48,390 nucleotides of DNA from Prochlorococcus sp. AG-402-L23 (GTDB taxonomy: Bacteria; Cyanobacteriota; Cyanobacteriia; PCC-6307; Cyanobiaceae), in assembly GCA_003216635.1 (NCBI GenBank), contig QCIO01000010.1, positions 1-48,390 on the forward strand. Reading direction: 5' to 3'. This document shows positions 46,232 through 48,390 of this stretch, piece after piece. Position numbers and translations under genes: made by a program. The notes below the pieces were generated by a model, which saw nothing but the letters and a program-made list of their open reading frames with translations, did not search any database and was not told the DNA's origin. Within the stretch, counting starts at the first letter, position 1; every line of letters begins with the position of its first letter.

Positions 46232-46840
46232 TTAGCTATGTACCCTTGGCAATACGAAAGTTTCAGCTAGTATTGATGACTCAATTTCAGACAGTTCCTC
46301 TAGCCTTTTGAAAGTTTGATTTTTAGAGAATTTAGTTTGCGCTAGTTTCCAATAAATTCCAAAGTGCCTTGCCTCACTCTCAAGCAAGGATGCATAAAGA
46401 ACTCTAAAAGATTCTTCTCTAGAATTAAGAGCAAGCAAGCTTAATCTTTCATGACTTCTTGCTTCAATAAGTCCTGCTATTAAGAAACTATCAAGCATTC
46501 TATTGGGCTCTTCCTTTCTTATATTCTTAGACAATTCAGCTCCATATGGAGGCGGTTTTAAGGACTCAAGAGAATGTCCAAGATCCTTTAAAAAATAAAG
46601 TATTTTTTCAAAATGCTCTAATTCCTCTCTCGCTATTGGACTTAGAACTTCTGCCAGATTTGATTCTGATGGATATCTAAACATCAATTGAATAGCTACT
46701 CCTGCTGCTTTTCTTTCACAATGAGCATGGTCAATAAGAATATCAATTGGATTAGATAATGCGAGTTTGATCCACTCATCTGAGGTAAATGACGATAAAT
46801 ATTTAATATGAGAAGTGGGCCTTTTAAAATCGACTAGCAT
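46232..46840 (-). CDS. miaE: tRNA-(ms2)io6A-hydroxylase-like diiron protein (MiaE family)
   Basis: A 202-residue four-helix-bundle diiron oxygenase. The metal ligands are in HAHCERKAAGVAIQ (Glu/His near 40-45), REELEHFEKIL (ExxH), EARSHERLSLL (ExxxH) and LLESEARHFGIYW (ExxxH). MiaE hydroxylates the isopentenyl group of ms2i6A in tRNA. Its start touches the aroQ stop (1-base gap), so the two are likely co-transcribed. Confidence 0.9.
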   Translation of the reverse strand: MLVDFKRPTSHIKYLSSFTSDEWIKLALSNPIDILIDHAHCERKAAGVAIQLMFRYPSESNLAEVLSPIAREELEHFEKILYFLKDLGHSLESLKPPPYGAELSKNIRKEEPNRMLDSFLIAGLIEARSHERLSLLALNSREESFRVLYASLLESEARHFGIYWKLAQTKFSKNQTFKRLEELSEIESSILAETFVLPRVHS

Positions 46841-47284
46841 TTAATCCTTACTAATTAAATATCCAATGATTCCTTCAAGAGCTAAGGAATAACTTGATAT
46901 GCCAAATCCACTAATAATTCCTATGGCTTTATCTGTAAGAAAAGATTCTTTACGAAAATCTTCTCTACTAAAAATATTTGAAATATGTAACTCCACAAAT
47001 GGAATTTTTGATCCAATTAAAGCATCTCTAATGGAAATCGAGGTATGTGTAAATGCACCAGCGTTTATAAGAATGCCTTGGATCCTATTAACAGAATCAT
47101 GAATTTTATCAACTATTTCACCTTCATGATTGCTTTGAAAACATTCAAGAAGGATTTTTTTACTTTCTGCAGATTTTGTTAAGTCTTGTTCAATATCACG
47201 CAGTGTTTTACTACCGTATATTTCAGGTTCTCTAGTGCCCAAAAGATTTAGATTTGGCCCATTTATCAATAAAATATTCATCAT
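46841..47284 (-). CDS. aroQ: 3-dehydroquinate dehydratase, type II
   Basis: Third step of the shikimate pathway. The 147-residue protein (from the ATG at 47284; an ATG at 47281 and a TTG at 47287 are alternative starts) has [22 protein letters not shown] (catalytic Tyr), [11 protein letters not shown] (Glu), [16 protein letters not shown] (Asn/His) and [15 protein letters not shown]. These are the conserved type II motifs. It is the first gene of a minus-strand run with miaE, cobI, DUF1823 and der. Confidence 0.94.
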   Translation of the reverse strand: MMNILLINGPNLNLLGTREPEIYGSKTLRDIEQDLTKSAESKKILLECFQSNHEGEIVDKIHDSVNRIQGILINAGAFTHTSISIRDALIGSKIPFVELHISNIFSREDFRKESFLTDKAIGIISGFGISSYSLALEGIIGYLISKD

Positions 47285-47383
47285 CAATAAAGTCTTTTCT
47301 TAACAAATGCTATCTAGAAAGAAACAAAAAAACCAAACCAATTTTACACAAAGTGTCCATTAACTGATAAGTTCAAATAGTGG

Positions 47384-47465
47384 GGGTCGGTGCCCGAGTG
47401 GTTAAAGGGGGCGGACTGTAAATCCGCTGGCTCTGCCTACGTTGGTTCAAATCCAACCCGGCCCA
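47384..47465 (+). tRNA. tRNA-Tyr (GUA)
   Basis: A class II tRNA with a long variable arm. The acceptor stem pairs GGGTCGG with CCGGCCC (one G-T), the discriminator base is A, and the D-arm is followed by an anticodon stem/loop with GTA (47418-47420). The T-arm is GTTGG TTCAAAT CCAAC. CCA is not encoded. tRNA-Tyr of bacteria is class II, so this fits. It is 10 bases upstream of tRNA-Thr. Confidence 0.95.
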
Positions 47466-47475
47466 CTTTAAAATT

Positions 47476-47547
47476 GCCCTTGTAGCTCAGCGGTAGAGCA
47501 CTCCCTTGGTAAGGGAGAGGCCCCGAGTTCAATTCTCGGCAAGGGCA
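47476..47547 (+). tRNA. tRNA-Thr (GGU)
   Basis: Acceptor stem GCCCTTG/CAAGGGC, then a D-arm GTAGCTCAGCGGTAGAGCA, anticodon loop TTGGTAA with anticodon GGT, and T-arm CCGAG TTCAATT CTCGG. It is 72 bases, with no encoded CCA. The short 10-base spacer to tRNA-Tyr suggests one transcript. It is convergent with the large surface-protein gene. Confidence 0.95.
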
Positions 47548-47634
47548 TAGCCCAAAGCCTAACTACCGCAGGAGTTTTAAAGAATTTAGAGAGAAGAAAT
47601 TATACACCCTCCAACAAGTGCTTATAAGTGAATA

Positions 47635-48390
47635 TTAGAGAAAACTACTAACTTCACTAAGTAATTCAATGTATTCGTGTATTTCATCAGTATTCCTGGT
47701 CGCAGAACTGGTAAGAGCATTAGCCGTTAACTTTTCACCAGCAAAAGAAGGTCCCAATAATTTTCTTATAACCATCAGTCCATCACCAAGAGCAGTAACA
47801 CTTCCATCTCCATCAACATCTAATACTCCTGAGTCACTTCCCACTTGAATATATTCATGTATTTCATTAGTATTCCTAGTCGCAGAACTGGTAAGAGCAT
47901 TAGCCGTTAACTTTTCACCAGCGAAAGAAGGTCCCAATAATTTTCTAATAACCATCAAGCCATCACCAAGAGCAGTAACACTACCATCTCCATCAACATC
48001 AAGGTTAAAAGTTTGTTGACCTGTTAGAGGATCAATCATTTCTTCTGTTGTAAAAGATAGTGTTTTTGTATCAGTGATACCTGCGTAGGAGTTGCCAGAG
48101 ACATCATCAAAAGCTGTGGCAGGAATTTGTAAGTAGTAATCAGTTTCAGAATCAAAGTCATTAGCTGGATTGATAGTGATCTGTGTTGTACCACTTCCTG
48201 TGACTTGGTCTCCTGTGACATCAATAGTTTCTAAGGTTGAATCATCAGAAGTTTTCTTAATTAAGATATTTCCAGTTTCTACATCTACAGTTTCTGAGAA
48301 TGTGAGACTAATATCACTATCAATAGCAATAGCTATAGAGTTGTCAGTTGGGGAACTGCTCATTAATCTTGGAGCAATTTCATCAATATC
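47635..48390 (-). CDS. C-terminal part of a large probable secreted protein, Ig-like plus dockerin-like repeats (5' end beyond window)
   Basis: The frame is open to the right edge, so at least the N terminus lies outside; 251 codons are visible. The first 105 residues or so resemble a bacterial Ig-like (Big_5/SbsA) domain: LTFSETVDVETGNILIKKTS and YYLQIPATAFDDVSGNSY. Two 50-residue modules follow, each with LDVDGDGSVTALGDGLMVI (a DxDxDG calcium loop as in dockerin) and ending in EIHEYI. The modules are nearly identical at the DNA level. The sequence looks less AT-rich than its neighbours. Adhesion or S-layer-like surface function is inferred only from domains. Confidence 0.75.
   Translation of the reverse strand, partial: DIDEIAPRLMSSSPTDNSIAIAIDSDISLTFSETVDVETGNILIKKTSDDSTLETIDVTGDQVTGSGTTQITINPANDFDSETDYYLQIPATAFDDVSGNSYAGITDTKTLSFTTEEMIDPLTGQQTFNLDVDGDGSVTALGDGLMVIRKLLGPSFAGEKLTANALTSSATRNTNEIHEYIQVGSDSGVLDVDGDGSVTALGDGLMVIRKLLGPSFAGEKLTANALTSSATRNTDEIHEYIELLSEVSSFL
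47671..48000 (-). repeat. Tandem 180-bp repeat (two copies of a 150-bp module)
   Basis: Copies at 47671-47820 and 47851-48000 differ at about nine of 150 bases, and lie 180 bases apart, i.e. a 60-residue period. Almost all differences are silent; the encoded modules differ only at one or two residues near the C-terminal end of the module (N/D and Q/E). The pattern points to a recent in-frame duplication or gene conversion. Confidence 0.9.

Noticed and set aside
1-48390. CRISPR arrays, insertion sequences or phage genes.
   Set aside because: I found no regularly spaced short repeats, transposase or integrase motifs, or phage structural genes on either strand.

Overview
The window reads as a chromosomal segment of a high-light-type Prochlorococcus (marine picocyanobacterium). 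The DNA is very AT-rich throughout. The gene set is cyanobacterial and photosynthetic: NdhB, chlorophyll synthase ChlG, a MenG-type quinone methyltransferase, the nitrogen co-regulator PipX next to PipY, SepF, a cobalamin-pathway CobI, and small cyanobacterial families such as DUF2862, DUF1823 and DUF4278. Genes are short and tightly packed, and many start at GTG or TTG. I assigned the organism from gene content and composition, not from a database search.

Layout. 1-12.3 kb: the start of a lipoprotein gene, topA, ndhB, a lone ABC ATPase, birA, a DUF721/DciA-like gene, menG, hisF, a DUF2862-chlG-penicillin-binding-protein run, and rsmB. 12.3-15.4 kb: an intergenic stretch holding what looks like a frameshifted small gene, then a compact minus-strand operon (DCC/DUF393, DUF2805, a 43-residue DUF2256 zinc protein, and a photolyase of the prokaryotic 6-4 type), then a small acidic orphan gene. 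15.5-21.1 kb: trmH, a lone DppC-type permease, lepA, mqo, a NifU-domain protein and a small membrane protein. 21.2-24.3 kb: a DUF4278 gene behind an unusual GC-rich leader, a good terminator, an ArsM-type methyltransferase, a class V PLP enzyme and an SDR. 24.4-27.3 kb: murE, a glutaredoxin-like protein, yidD and rpsD with a strong terminator. 27.3-31 kb: a sulfur amino acid cluster of two adjacent MetB-family genes followed by cysK. 31-38.9 kb: queA, the pyruvate dehydrogenase E2 gene, a YlqD-like protein, an acyl-activating enzyme, lipB, a hibernation factor, a DeoC-like protein without its Schiff-base lysine, and recO. 39-47.3 kb: a GT4 glycosyltransferase, proC-sepF-pipY-pipX, a CbiQ/EcfT protein, der, DUF1823, cobI, a MiaE-like hydroxylase and aroQ. 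47.4-48.4 kb: tRNA-Tyr and tRNA-Thr, then the 3' end of a large, probably secreted protein with Ig-like and repeated calcium-loop (dockerin-like) modules. This last gene looks like accessory content beside tRNAs.

Most of the window is core housekeeping. The parts most worth a second look are the photolyase operon, whose enzyme appears to lack most [4Fe-4S] ligands and whose three partners are of unknown function; the DeoC-like protein coupled to recO; the structured leader of the DUF4278 gene; and the tandemly duplicated calcium-loop modules at the right edge.
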